This document shows positions 34,301-44,500 of a stretch of 64,000 nucleotides of DNA, in pieces. The notes under the pieces were generated by a model, which saw only the letters and a program-made list of their open reading frames with translations, was not told the origin of the DNA and searched no databases. Source of the stretch: Pelecanus crispus. Its lineage: Eukaryota; Chordata; Aves; Pelecaniformes; Pelecanidae. The stretch lies in assembly GCF_030463565.1 (NCBI RefSeq), contig NC_134660.1:1538001-1602000 (forward strand), in the 5' to 3' direction. The position numbers and the translations under genes are program-made. Each line of letters opens with the position of its first letter. Positions within the stretch are counted from its first letter, which is position 1.

Positions 34301-37300
34301 TGGGGGGCTCGGGGGACAGGAGTTTGAGGATTTAGGGGACACGGGGGGGCTCCTGGGGCATGTGGGAGCAGGGGGGGTGCAGGGTGGGGGGGACATGGGG
34401 GGGTCAGGGATGGGGACACGGGGGGGCTCGGGGGACACAGAGGGAGCTCGGGGACACACGGGGACACGGGTGGGCTCCTGGGGCATGTGGGAGCAGGGGG
34501 GGTGCATGGCCGGGGGGACACGGGGGGGTCAGGGATGGGGACTCGGGGGGCTCGGGGGACACAGAGGGAGCTCAGGGGGACACGGGGGGCTCCTGGGGCA
34601 TGTGGGAGCAGGGGGGGGTGCAGGGTCGGGGGGACACGGGGGGGGGTGCTCAGCCGCCCCCCCCCAGCAGCACTGGCCATGGGCGTGGGCCAGGGGGGCG
34701 GGGCCAGTGGGTGCCACGCCCCTCGTGGGGGGGCGTGGCGATGCGGTGCCCCGCCCTCAGCGCGTGGCTGCGGTGGCAGGTCTACGTGGCCGCCTTCGCC
34801 GTGTCCGCCTACGCCTCACCTACTACCGGGCGGGCAGCAAGCCCTTCAACCCGGTGCTGGGCGAGACCTACGAGTGCGTGCGGCCTGACCGCGGCTTCCG
34901 CTTCATCAGCGAGCAGGTGGGGCCGGGGCCGGGGCCGGGGAGCGGGGCCGGGGCCGGACGGGGCGGGTGGCGTGTCCCTTTGCCTCCCCCCAGGTCTGCC
35001 ACCACCCCCCCATCTCCGCTTGCCATGCCGAGTCCGACAACTTCGTCTTCTGGCAAGGTGGGCGCCGAGGAGGGCGTTGGGGATGGGTGAGGGGGGCCGG
35101 GGCGGGGGTCTCACCTCCTCCCGTCCCCGCAGACATGAGGTGGAAAAAACAAATTCTGGGGCAAATCCCTGGAGATCGTCCCCGTGGGCACCGTCAACGT
35201 CCGGCTGCCCAGGTGAGGACCCCCGGCCCGTGGCCCCGGCCCCGCCCGGCGCCGCCCTGCCCCGCCTGCCGCAGCCGACGGTGCGGGGGTGCCCGCAGGA
35301 CCGGCGACCATTTTGAGTGGAACAAGGTGACGACGTGCATCCACAACGTCCTCAGCGGCCCGCGCTGGATCGAGCACTACGGGGAGGTGCTGATCCGCAA
35401 CACCCGCGACCGCCTCCTACCACTGCAAGATCACCTTCTGCAAGGTGTGCCTTGCCACGCCCTGCCCCGCCCTGTCCCGGCCACGCCCATTAGCCCCCGG
35501 CCACGCCCACCCTGTAGCACCGCCCCCCTTCCCTGTGCTCCCGACTCCGCCCTCCTCCACATCATCATTACCTGGCCCCACCGCTTCGGGTGTGGCCCCG
35601 CCCCTTCCACCCACACGCCAATCTAAACACTGCCTGTTCTTGCCCCGCCCCTGGATGGCCCCACCCTGTTCCCATGGCCCCGCCCCTCACTTAGGGCCCC
35701 ACCCTTTCCCAATGACTCCACCCCATTGTTGATGGCCCCACCCTTTCCTGACAGCCCCCACCCTTTCCTGACAGCCCCACCCTTTCCTGACAGCCCCACC
35801 CTTTTCCCAATGGCCCCACCACCCACTCAGGGCCCCGCCCCTTTCCCTATGGCCCCGCCCCTTCCCAATGGCCCTGCCCCTCACTCAGGGCCCCACCCAT
35901 TTCCTGACAGCCCCACCCTTTCCCAATGGCCCTGCCCCCCACACAGGGCCCTGCCCCTTTCCCGACAGCCCCACCCTTTCCTGACAGCCCCACCCTTTCC
36001 CAATGGCCCTGCCCCCACACAGGGCCCTGCCCCTTTCCCGATGGCCCCACCCTTTCCTGACAGCCCCACCCTTTCCCAATGGCCCCGCCCCCCAGGGCCC
36101 CACCCTTTCCCGATGGCCCCGCCCCTTTCGCGATGGCCCCACCCTTTCCTGACAGCCTCACCAATTCCCAATGGCCCCGCCCCTTTCCCCATGGCCCCGC
36201 CCCTCGACTCAGGGCCCCGCCCCTTTCCCTATGGCCCCGCCCCTTTCCCTATGGCCCCGCCCCTTTCCCTATGGCCCCGCCCCTTCCCAATGGCCCTGCC
36301 CCTCACTCAGGGCCCCCACCCATTTCCTGACAGCCCCACCCTTTCCCAATGGCCCTGCCCCCACACAGGGCCCTGCCCCTTTCCCGACAGCCCCACCCTT
36401 TCCTGACAGCCCCACCCTTTCCCAATGGCCCTGCCCCCACACAGGGCCCTGCCCCTTTCCCGATGGCCCCACCCTTTCCTGACAGCCCCACCCTTTCCCA
36501 ATGGCCCCGCCCCCCCAGGGCCCCACCCTTTCCCGATGGCCCCGCCCCTTTCCGCGATGGCCCCACCCTTTCCTGACAGCCCCACCAATTCCCAATGGCC
36601 CCCGCCCCCTTTCCCCATGGCCCCGCCCCTCGACTCAGGGCCCCGCCCCTTTCCCAAAGCCCCCGCCCCTTTCCCAAAGCCCCCGCCCCTTTCCCAAAGG
36701 CCCCGCCCCCCACTCAGGGCCCCACCCTTTCCCGGCGGCCCCGCCCCTTTCCCGACGGCCCCCACCCTTTCCAAATGACCCCACCCCGGCCCCCGCCCAC
36801 CCCGCCCCTCCCGCTGTGGCTGCAGGCGCGGTACTGGGGCGCGGGGGCCAACGAGGTGCAGGGGGCCGTGCTGAGCCGCAGCGGGACGGTGCTGGAGCGC
36901 CTGGCCGGCAAGTGGCACGAGGGGCTGCACCGCGGGCCGGCCCCGGGCCCAGTGCGTCTGGAGAGCCAGTAAGGATGGGGGGGGCCGCTCGGGGGGGGAC
37001 CCCCTGTCCTGGGGGTCTCAGCAGCGTGCCCCCCGCCCCTCTCCTGCAGACCCCATGCCCCCCGACCACGAGAGGAACTACGGCTTCACCCAGTTTGCCC
37101 TGGAGCTGAACGAGCTCACGCCCGAGCTACGCCGGGTCCTGCCCTCCACCGACACCCGCCTGCGCCCCGACCAGCGGTGAGCGGCACCCCGGCACGGGCG
37201 GGGGGGGGCGTGCTGAGGCTGCCCAGCTCGTTACAGCGATGCCGTGTGTCCGTCCCCCCCCCCCCCCGCCAAGGTACCTGGAAGAAGGCAACGTGCCGGC

Positions 37301-37619
37301 GGCCGAGACGCAGAAGCGCCAGATCGAGCAGCTGCAGCGGGACCGGCGCCGGGTGATGGAGGAGAACAACATCACGCACCAGGCTCGCTTCTTCAGGTCC
37401 GGCACGGGGGTACCGCGTGGCTCAGGGGGGTGCGGGGCACTCAGGGAATTGGGGAGACCCCCGGGGGGTCTTGGTGGCACCCCAGGCGTGACCCCCCAGC
37501 CCATCCCCAGGCGGCTGACGGACGCCAACGGCAAGGAGTCGTGGGTCACCAACAACACCTACTGGAAGCTGCGCCTGGACCCCGGCTTCGCCCACCTGGA
37601 CAGCGCGGTGCTGTGGTAG
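28347..37619 (+). CDS. OSBPL7: Oxysterol-binding protein-like 7 (ORP7)
   Basis: Subfamily III ORP that moves sterols and phosphoinositides at ER contact sites. Exons: 28347-28439, 28663-28785, 28949-29002, 29122-29235, 29323-29442, 29536-29656, 29747-29850, 29944-30036, 30137-30267, 30382-30506, 30695-30775, 30854-30986, 31653-31738, 33012-33289, 34780-34916, 34994-35057, 35133-35212, 35299-35444, 36826-36968, 37050-37176, 37274-37396, 37511-37619. About 859 aa (human 842). The PH domain begins [18 protein letters not shown]. The FFAT motif EFFDACE is in the twelfth exon. The ORD holds [30 protein letters not shown] and [11 protein letters not shown] (usually EQVSHHPP). Single-base frame breaks occur in seven exons: +1 in 30137-30267 (C8 run), 30854-30986, 31653-31738, 35133-35212 (A6 run), 35299-35444 and 36826-36968, and -1 in 34780-34916. 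Splice sites are intact, so these look like assembly errors. Confidence 0.93.
31739..32910. repeat. 56-57 bp VNTR carrying splice-donor copies, OSBPL7 intron 13
   Basis: Fifteen exact copies of GACAGGTATGGAATG begin at 31987, 32060, 32133, 32189, 32245, 32301, 32358, 32415, 32472, 32529, 32585, 32642, 32698, 32754 and 32811. The period is 56-57 bp, with two early 73-bp units. Degenerate units at both edges (31733, 31806, 31853, 31913, 32847, 32897) bring the total to about 21. The first unit is the 3' end of coding exon 13 with its donor GACGG|GTACGG. Confidence 0.96.
33290..34650. repeat. G-rich minisatellite with higher-order unit, OSBPL7 intron 14
   Basis: First half: short units of GGGGGACACGGGGG / GGCTCGGGGG. 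Second half: a 113-140 bp higher-order unit marked by GCATGTGGGAGCAGGG at 33988, 34128, 34241, 34368, 34483 and 34608. Fills nearly the whole intron. Confidence 0.95.
34780..35444 (+). other. OSBPL7: ORD core exons of OSBPL7 with variant signature
   Basis: Exons 15-18 encode the lipid-binding core: [84 protein letters not shown] and [15 protein letters not shown]. The ORP fingerprint reads EQVCHHPP: the codon at 34997-34999 is TGC (Cys) where the family has Ser. Confidence 0.85.
35640..36790. repeat. 20-bp pyrimidine-rich minisatellite, OSBPL7 intron 18
   Basis: Units of about 19-20 bp combine GGCCCCGCCC or CAGCCCCACCC with CTTTCCCAAT or CTTTCCTGA. The block starting TCACTCAGGG at 35881 recurs at 36303, so about 420 bp has been duplicated in tandem. 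Fills nearly the whole intron; the flanking exons are intact. Confidence 0.95.
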
Positions 37620-38030
37620 CGACCCCTCCCCCCCGTGGGGTGCTGAGCCCCCCCAGCTCATCACAGCAGTGGTGCTGAGCCCCCCCAGCTCATCACAGCA
37701 GTGGTGCCCGGCAGCGGGGCTGGTCCCCGCAGCACTGGGGGTGCAGTGCCCCCCCCCCCCCCCCATTTTGCCGGTATTTAAGCGAAACTGTGATACAAAA
37801 GCGGGGGGGGGCACAGGCGGTTCCTCCCCCCCGACCCCAGGGCAGAGCCTCAGGGCTGGCTGGGGCATTTGGGGGCAGGGGCTGGCGGGTGCCCCCTGCC
37901 CCGGGGGCACGGGATGCCGGGGGCCCTGGCTCACGGGGGGGAGGGCAGCAGGGCACCCCCGGGGTGCCCGCGGGCGGGCAGACCCCTCCAGCCCCCCCCA
38001 AACTGCGCAGGGGCTGCTCTAATAAAGGCT

Positions 38031-38036
38031 GCAAAG
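38031..38036 (+). terminator. OSBPL7: Poly(A) signal AATAAA, OSBPL7
   Basis: CTCTAATAAAGGCTGC lies 411 nt after the OSBPL7 stop. A second plus-strand AATAAA at 38303-38308 lies inside the TBX21 3' UTR and could serve as a distal site. Confidence 0.75.
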
Positions 38037-38243
38037 AGCTGGGGGGTGCAGAGAGCTTCCTTCTCCCACTGCCCGGCCCTGCGGCTCAGGACCCCCCTCC
38101 CGGCCCCAGGACACCTGGGTCCCCCCAGCAAGGAATTTTGGGGGGGGGGCAGTGTCCCTTAGCCCCCCCCCCCCCCCAGTGCCTCAGTTTCCCTCCCGCC
38201 TGCCCACAGAGGAGAGCAAAGAGCCGTGCCCCACAGCGTCCCC

Positions 38244-38249
38244 TTTATT
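38244..38249 (-). terminator. TBX21: Poly(A) signal AATAAA, TBX21
   Basis: TTTATT on the plus strand, 350 bases beyond the TBX21 stop, giving a short 3' UTR. OSBPL7 and TBX21 thus end about 200 bp apart, tail to tail. Confidence 0.7.
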
Positions 38250-38598
38250 GCAAGATATGCTGCGACCCCCCGGCCCCCATGCCAGGCGCACGGGCGGGGC
38301 TCAATAAATACTTCAGCATTAACACCCCCCCCCCCCCTAAAAACCACTGACGACAAAAAAAAAAAAACAAAACACCCACCCACCCACCCCCCCCCCTCCC
38401 CGCTTGCCCCCGCACCCCACCTGGGTGGCACCGGGGGCTGATTGTCTGGCTGCAGCCCCCCCCTCCGCTCAAGTCTTCCCAGGATATGGGTGTTAAATAG
38501 GGGGGGGCACACGGGACCCCCTTGCTCCCAGCTCCTGTGGTCTTGGGGTGCCTGGGGCGGGGGGGGTGTCTGAGGACCCCCCCCCCCCCCAGTACGGC

Positions 38599-41500
38599 TC
38601 AGTTGCCGTAGAAGCCGTAGTAGCCGCCATCGGTGCCCGCGTCCTTGTCGTAGATGTCCCCGTTGCGGGGTGGGGGGGAGCTTTCGGCGCTGGAGGGGTA
38701 CGGGGACACCCGCCGCCGCTTGCACTCGTACAGCCCCGAGTCCGAGGAGTCACCCGAGGCGGGTGGCAGGGGGCTCGGGGGGCCAGCCCTCCGCCTCCTT
38801 CCCCTTCTCCTCCCGGGGCTCCCGGGGTACCAGCCCAGAGCCCCGGGGCTGCCCTTGGGGCCGTACTGCCCGGGGCTCCAGCCCCCCGCTGCCCCGAAGC
38901 CCCCCGGCCCCTCGGGGTAGTAGGGCAGGGGAGGGTGGGGGGCGGGCGGCAGGGTGAAGGGCTTCACCCCGTAGGGCACCAGCTTGCCCCCCCCGTACCC
39001 CGCCTCGTAGCCACCGTACTCCAGTGGCCCGCTGGCAGGGGGCTGCTGGGGGGTGAAGTACCAGCGCGGGGGGGTCCTTGGGGGGCAGGGGCAGCGGAGC
39101 CCCCCGCTCCCCACCGAAGAAGTGCCCGGGGGGCAGCGGGTACTGCTCGGGCAGGAAGGGCTGGAAGCGGGGAGCGGGCAGGAGCTGCTGGCAGCCGGGA
39201 GCGTCCGGAGGAGACGGGGGTGAGGCGGGGTCGCCCTCCGAGGCCGTGTACATCCTGGGGGGGACAGGGTAGGAGTGGGGGGACGCCCTCCTGCCGGCCC
39301 AGTTTGGGGGGCACTGGTGGGAGGGTGGGGGGGGGACACTCACGAGTCGAAGTTGTCCCGGAAGCCTTTGGCGAAGGGGTTGTGGTCGATCTTCAGCTGC
39401 GTGATCTGGGGGGGGGGGGGGGGGGGGGCATGGAGATGGGGGGGCTGGGGCTGCTGCCAGCCTGCCCCCCGCCCCCCCCCCGTGATGTCCCCCCATCCCT
39501 TTTCCCACCAGAGTTCCCTGCCTGTCCCAGGACACCCCACCCCAGCACCCATGGGACTCAGCTGCAGCTGGGGGGGCCCAGGCTGTGCTTGGTGGGGGGG
39601 CTGGGGGGGGCATTGCAGGGTGCTGGGATGCTGAGGGGATGCGGGGGAGTACTGGGGGGGGCTACTGGGATGTTGAGGGGATGCAGGGGGTACTGGAGGG
39701 GCTACTGGGATGCTGAGGGGATGCAGGGGGGGCTACTGGGATGCTGAGGGGATGCAGGGGTACTGGGGGGGGCTACTGGGAGCTGAGGGGATGCAGGGGG
39801 TACTGGGGGGGGCTACTGGGATGCTGAGGGGATGCAGGGGGTACTGGGGGGGGCTACTGGGATGCTGAGGGGATGCAGGGGGTACAGGTGGGGCTACTGG
39901 GATGCTGAGGGGATGCAGGGGGTACTGGGGGGGGCTACTGGGATGCTGAGGGGATGTGGGGGTGTACCAGGGGTTGCAGAGATGCTGCAGACAGGGGTGT
40001 TGGCAGAGGGGGGACCCTGGGGGGGATGCCAGGGGGGTTTCCCTGATGCTGGGGGGGCCTTACAGGGTGTTGGGCGGGGGTTACCAGGGGCTGCTCAGGG
40101 GGGTTGCTGTGATGTTGGGGCGATAATGGGTTGTATCAGTGGTTTCTGTGGCCCTGGAGGATGCTGGGGGGGTTGCTGGGGTTCCTGTGCTGCTGGGGCG
40201 GGCTGTTTGAGGGGGGTACCCCCACGCTAGGGACCCGGGGGGGTCTCATACTCACATCGGCGTTCTGGTAGGCTGTGACAGCGATGAACTGGGTCTCGGG
40301 GAAGGTGAAGGTGTGGGTGTGCGGGGAGGGGTACGCCTCCTCGCCCTCGCCCTCCCTTCACCTCCGTCACATGCAGCCGGGGCTGGTACTTGTGCAGCGA
40401 CTGCAGCACGATCATCTGGGGAGGGGGGCAGTGGGTGGTCAAGGCGGGGGGCCCATGTGGGGACCCGGCACAGCCCGGCATGGCGGCGGAACCCCTTACC
40501 TGGCCAACATTGTTGGATGCGCCCTTGTTGTTGGTGAGCTTCAGCTTCCCGAAGGAGACCTCCTGCCGCATCCAGTGGGCTCCGGTGTTGGGCGAGTCGG
40601 GGGTGCAGGTAGAGGCGGTTCCCTGGGAAGGGGGGGGGGGGGGGCAGCAGGGATGGGGTTACCCCTTGCCCGGCATCCGTGAGGAGGAGGAGGATGAGGA
40701 AGGGGGGTGCTGGTGGCGGGGGGGGGGGGGGGCGTACCTGGCATGTTGCCCTCGGCTTTGCCGCACTGCACCCACTTGCCGCCCTGGTAGCGCCAGTGAT
40801 GCTGGTCCACCAGCACCACGTCCACGCAGACGCTGTAGTGGGGCCACGGGGTTGAGCCCCGAGAGGTTGAAGCTGAGGAAGGGGAACATGCGCCTGGGGA
40901 GGGGACAGAGGCGAGGACACCGTCACACCCCCCCCTCGCCCCAATGCCAGGGCCAAGGGGCTGCACGGGGAGGGTTGGTGCTGCCTTGCAAGAGCGGTGA
41001 TGGGGAAACTGAGGCAGCGTGGTGCCCGACACCCCCCCCGCTCCATGCCCGGCTGGGTGCCCAGGAGGAGCTGACTGACCCCAGCAGCTGGGGGATGCTC
41101 TCGGGGCCGATCCCCCCCTCCCCGGCATCTTCCTCCCCCTCCCTGAGCACCTTCCGGATCGGAAACCAACACCCGCTGCTATTTCGGGCTGGGCGCCAGC
41201 CTGCGCCAAGGGCAGGAAGGGGACGGGATGGGACGGCTGGGGGGGACCCTGCGGCCCCGGGGGCTGCAGCTGCTGCCCCCCGCGGGGCTGCATCCCGCTG
41301 TCGCCCCACACCCGGCTGGGGACCCCAAATCCCAGCCCTGGGGTGGGAGATCTGACACCCCCCACCCCTTCCTTTTCCATCACCGGCCCCAGTAGCCCCA
41401 GTTGCCGGCGCAGGTTGGCCTCGAGCCGTGGCCGGGGTCACTGGTTCAGCCCCCCCCCCCCCCCCGGCAGAGCTCGGCTCTTTGACCGCGGCATTTCAGC

Positions 41501-44500
41501 ACCCACCGGAGTTTTGGCTTTTGGCAGCCAAATTTGGGCACCAGCCTCAGCACCACTAGCAGCCCTGGCCCCGCTGCCCCGTTCGTGTCACCCGCATTAA
41601 TGCCGGCGGGGAGCAGGATGAAGCCCCCCTCTCCCCCCCCCCCCCAGACCGACACGGGGGACCCTCAGCCCTCCTCCCAGCTTTGCCTGGGTGAGATACA
41701 CATGGGGTGATGGGGAATTCACCCCGACCCCCCCGGGGGGAAGGGGGCTGGGGGGCTGCAACCCCACACACCCTCAGCCCCCTCCCCTCTTCCTCCCTCC
41801 CTCGGGCTGTGCTGCTTCCCGTCTGCCGTACGCCTGCCATACCCGGTGGGCGAAGGTGCGGGGGGCGGCGGGGGGGGGGGGTTGCTGGGTTCGCCCCCTC
41901 CCTCCCCATTTCCTCGAAGTGCCAGCGTTTCTCATAAAGCGGGTGCCAGCGTTGTCCGAAAGGGCCCCGGAAAGCCTTGCCTGGCTGAGGGGGTCCCGTG
42001 TGGGGCTGGGGGCTTCTGCTCCCCCCCTGTGCCAGAAGGGAACCCGGGTGGGTTTGGGCAGGGAGGGTGGGCTGCTCCCTGGAGCCGACCTCAGCCCGGC
42101 GGGAGCAAGGGATGGAGCCGGCAGCGGGGCTGCCCCCCCCGGCAGGATTCACCTCTGGCAGGAGCTTGGGTGGTGGTGGGGGTCACTTTGCCTCCCACCT
42201 GCCCAAGAAGGGGGTGCCCTGCCTGCCCTGCCGGCTCCTGGCCACCCCAGCCCCCAGCGCACCCCACGGCAGAGACCTGAGAGCTTGTGACAGCGATGGC
42301 ACGCTGCGCCAAGGGGGCTGTGCTGCACCAGCCGAGCCCCCCGGGCCACTGTCCTGCCCCTGCACCCCAACTGGGGGGTGGGCCAGGAGGGCCGAAACGC
42401 GGGTGAGGAGCAAAGCGAGGGGCTGGGAGCGCACGCAGCGCCGGGTGCCGAGGCAGGAACGTGGGGGCTCGGCCGCGGCCCCGGCAGGAAGCGCGGCTCG
42501 GGCAGCGCTGCGGCACCGGGGAAGCAGCATGCAAAGGGTGGTGGAAAGAGCGTGCACAGCCCGCGCTGGGCTCCGCTGACTCAAAATTGCCCTTGCAAGA
42601 GAGAGGGAGAAAAGAAAAAGAAAAAGAAAGCGGCGCTCATGGCGAGGAGCTGCACACGTGCTCGCCGGGGCTGGGATGGACGGCGGCCCCGAGCAGCCCC
42701 GGTACCCCAGGGTGGGCCGAGCCCTCGCAGACCCCGGCCGTGCGCCAAAAGCGGGCATCTCCCCAGGGCCCACATCGCCTCCGGAGCGAGCGCGACGCGG
42801 CCGTGTCAAGGGACGGTGGTTCCTGCCACTGATAAAAATTGTAGCCACATCAAAGGGCGGCAGCGAGGGGCTGCGCTGCCTCCGAGCCCCCGCCGAGCTC
42901 TCGCCGGGCGCTGCCTCACCACCGCTGCGCTCCCAGGTGCCGAAGGCCTCGCCGGCACCTGCACCGGCACCCAGCACCCCAGAGAGCCGGGGTGATGGCT
43001 GGCCATGGGGCGAGCAGCCAGGCTGGGTGTTGCACCAGCCCCGAGCTGCTGCAAGGAGCAGAGAGGAAGAAAGCCTTTTTCTGGGGTTTTTTGGTTTGGT
43101 TTTTTTTTTTTTTTTGCACCTTGCTTGCTCCGACACCACCAGTTCCCCGGCTCCCTGAGCCTCGCGCTGCCGGGGGAGCAGCGAGAGAGAGTTACAGCTC
43201 AAACGCTGCCGCAGCGCAAACCGCAGGGCTCGGCCGGGGCACGGGAGGGCGGGGGTAAGACCCGAAACCATGCACGCCTCGTGTTTATTTTTAAATCCCC
43301 TGGTGCTCGAGCTCCCGGGGGCTGCTGCTCGGGCAGGACTTGGTTCCCCTGGGTTTGGTCCCCGCGGTTTGGGAGGTGCCGTGGTGGGGTGCAGGATGCC
43401 CTGGCTGGCTCACACCACCACCCCCCCAAAAGCTGGTGGGCACCCCTGGTTTCCCCTCCTTTTGCACGTTTGTTTCTGGAGCTCTGGAAGGGGCTCCTGG
43501 CTCTCAGGCTGCCCCCAGGTTTGTCTCTCAATGAACCCCTCAACTTGGGGGGGTGTGGGGGGGACGGGGCATGTGGCCATGGGGCAGGGGAGCCAGGGCA
43601 CATGGGGAGCGGGGGGGCACGCTGGCACATCCCAGGGACGCGGGTGTCAAGAGGACGCTAGGTGACATTGGGGGACCCTGGGGACATTGGGAACAGGGAC
43701 AGGGTGTCCAGGTGAACCCAGGTGGAAGAGAAACCTGGGGTGCAGCCACCTGCAAACCTGCCCATGGCCAGGAGCACACCCCCCCCCCCCCCCCCGCCAG
43801 CGGTGCCCCCCCTGCCCAGCCCTGCCTGCACCCCAGCAGCGCCGGGGGGGCCACCGGCTTCCTGAGCCACCCCCTCTCCCAATGGCACCCCAGCGCGCCC
43901 CAGCCCAAGCAGCCGCAAGAACCACGGCCGCGTGGGAGAGCGGCGCAGCGCCCACCGCGCTCCACCTGCCCCCCCTGCACGGCTGCGTGGCACAGCTGTA
44001 TGGCACAGCTGCTCGGCAAGGCGTGGCGATATGGCGCGGTGACATGGCGCGGCTGCTTGGCAATGCATGGCGCGGCGACATGGCACGGCGACATGGCGCG
44101 GCTGCATGTCAATGCATGGCACGGTGACATGGCGCGGCTGCATGGCACGGCAGCATGGTGCTGCGTGGCTGCAGCGCGTGGCTGCATGGCGCTGCGTGGC
44201 TGCATTGCGCAGCATGGCATAGGTGCGTGGCACGGCTGCGTGGCACGGCACGGCACGGCTGCGCTGCTGCCTCCAACCCCGCAGAGCTGCCAGCCGGGCA
44301 CTGGGTCCCCCCAGCCCAGCCTGGATGGGAACAGCAGCTGCCGGCCTGGGCAAACCTGAGCCCCCCCAAAAAGGCAAAACCAACCCTTGTGTCCCCAAAA
44401 CTGTCCCCCACGTCCCCCCCAAAGGCAGCGCCAGCCCCTGTGTCCCCCAAGGGCAAAGCCATCCCCAGCGTCGCCTCCAAAGGCAATGCCACCCTTGCGT

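Noticed and set aside
31817-34327. 836-codon open frame rich in Gly across OSBPL7 introns 13-14
   Set aside because: It is the 57-bp and G-rich arrays read through without stops, joined to one true exon (33012-33289) in the same phase. Not a separate protein.
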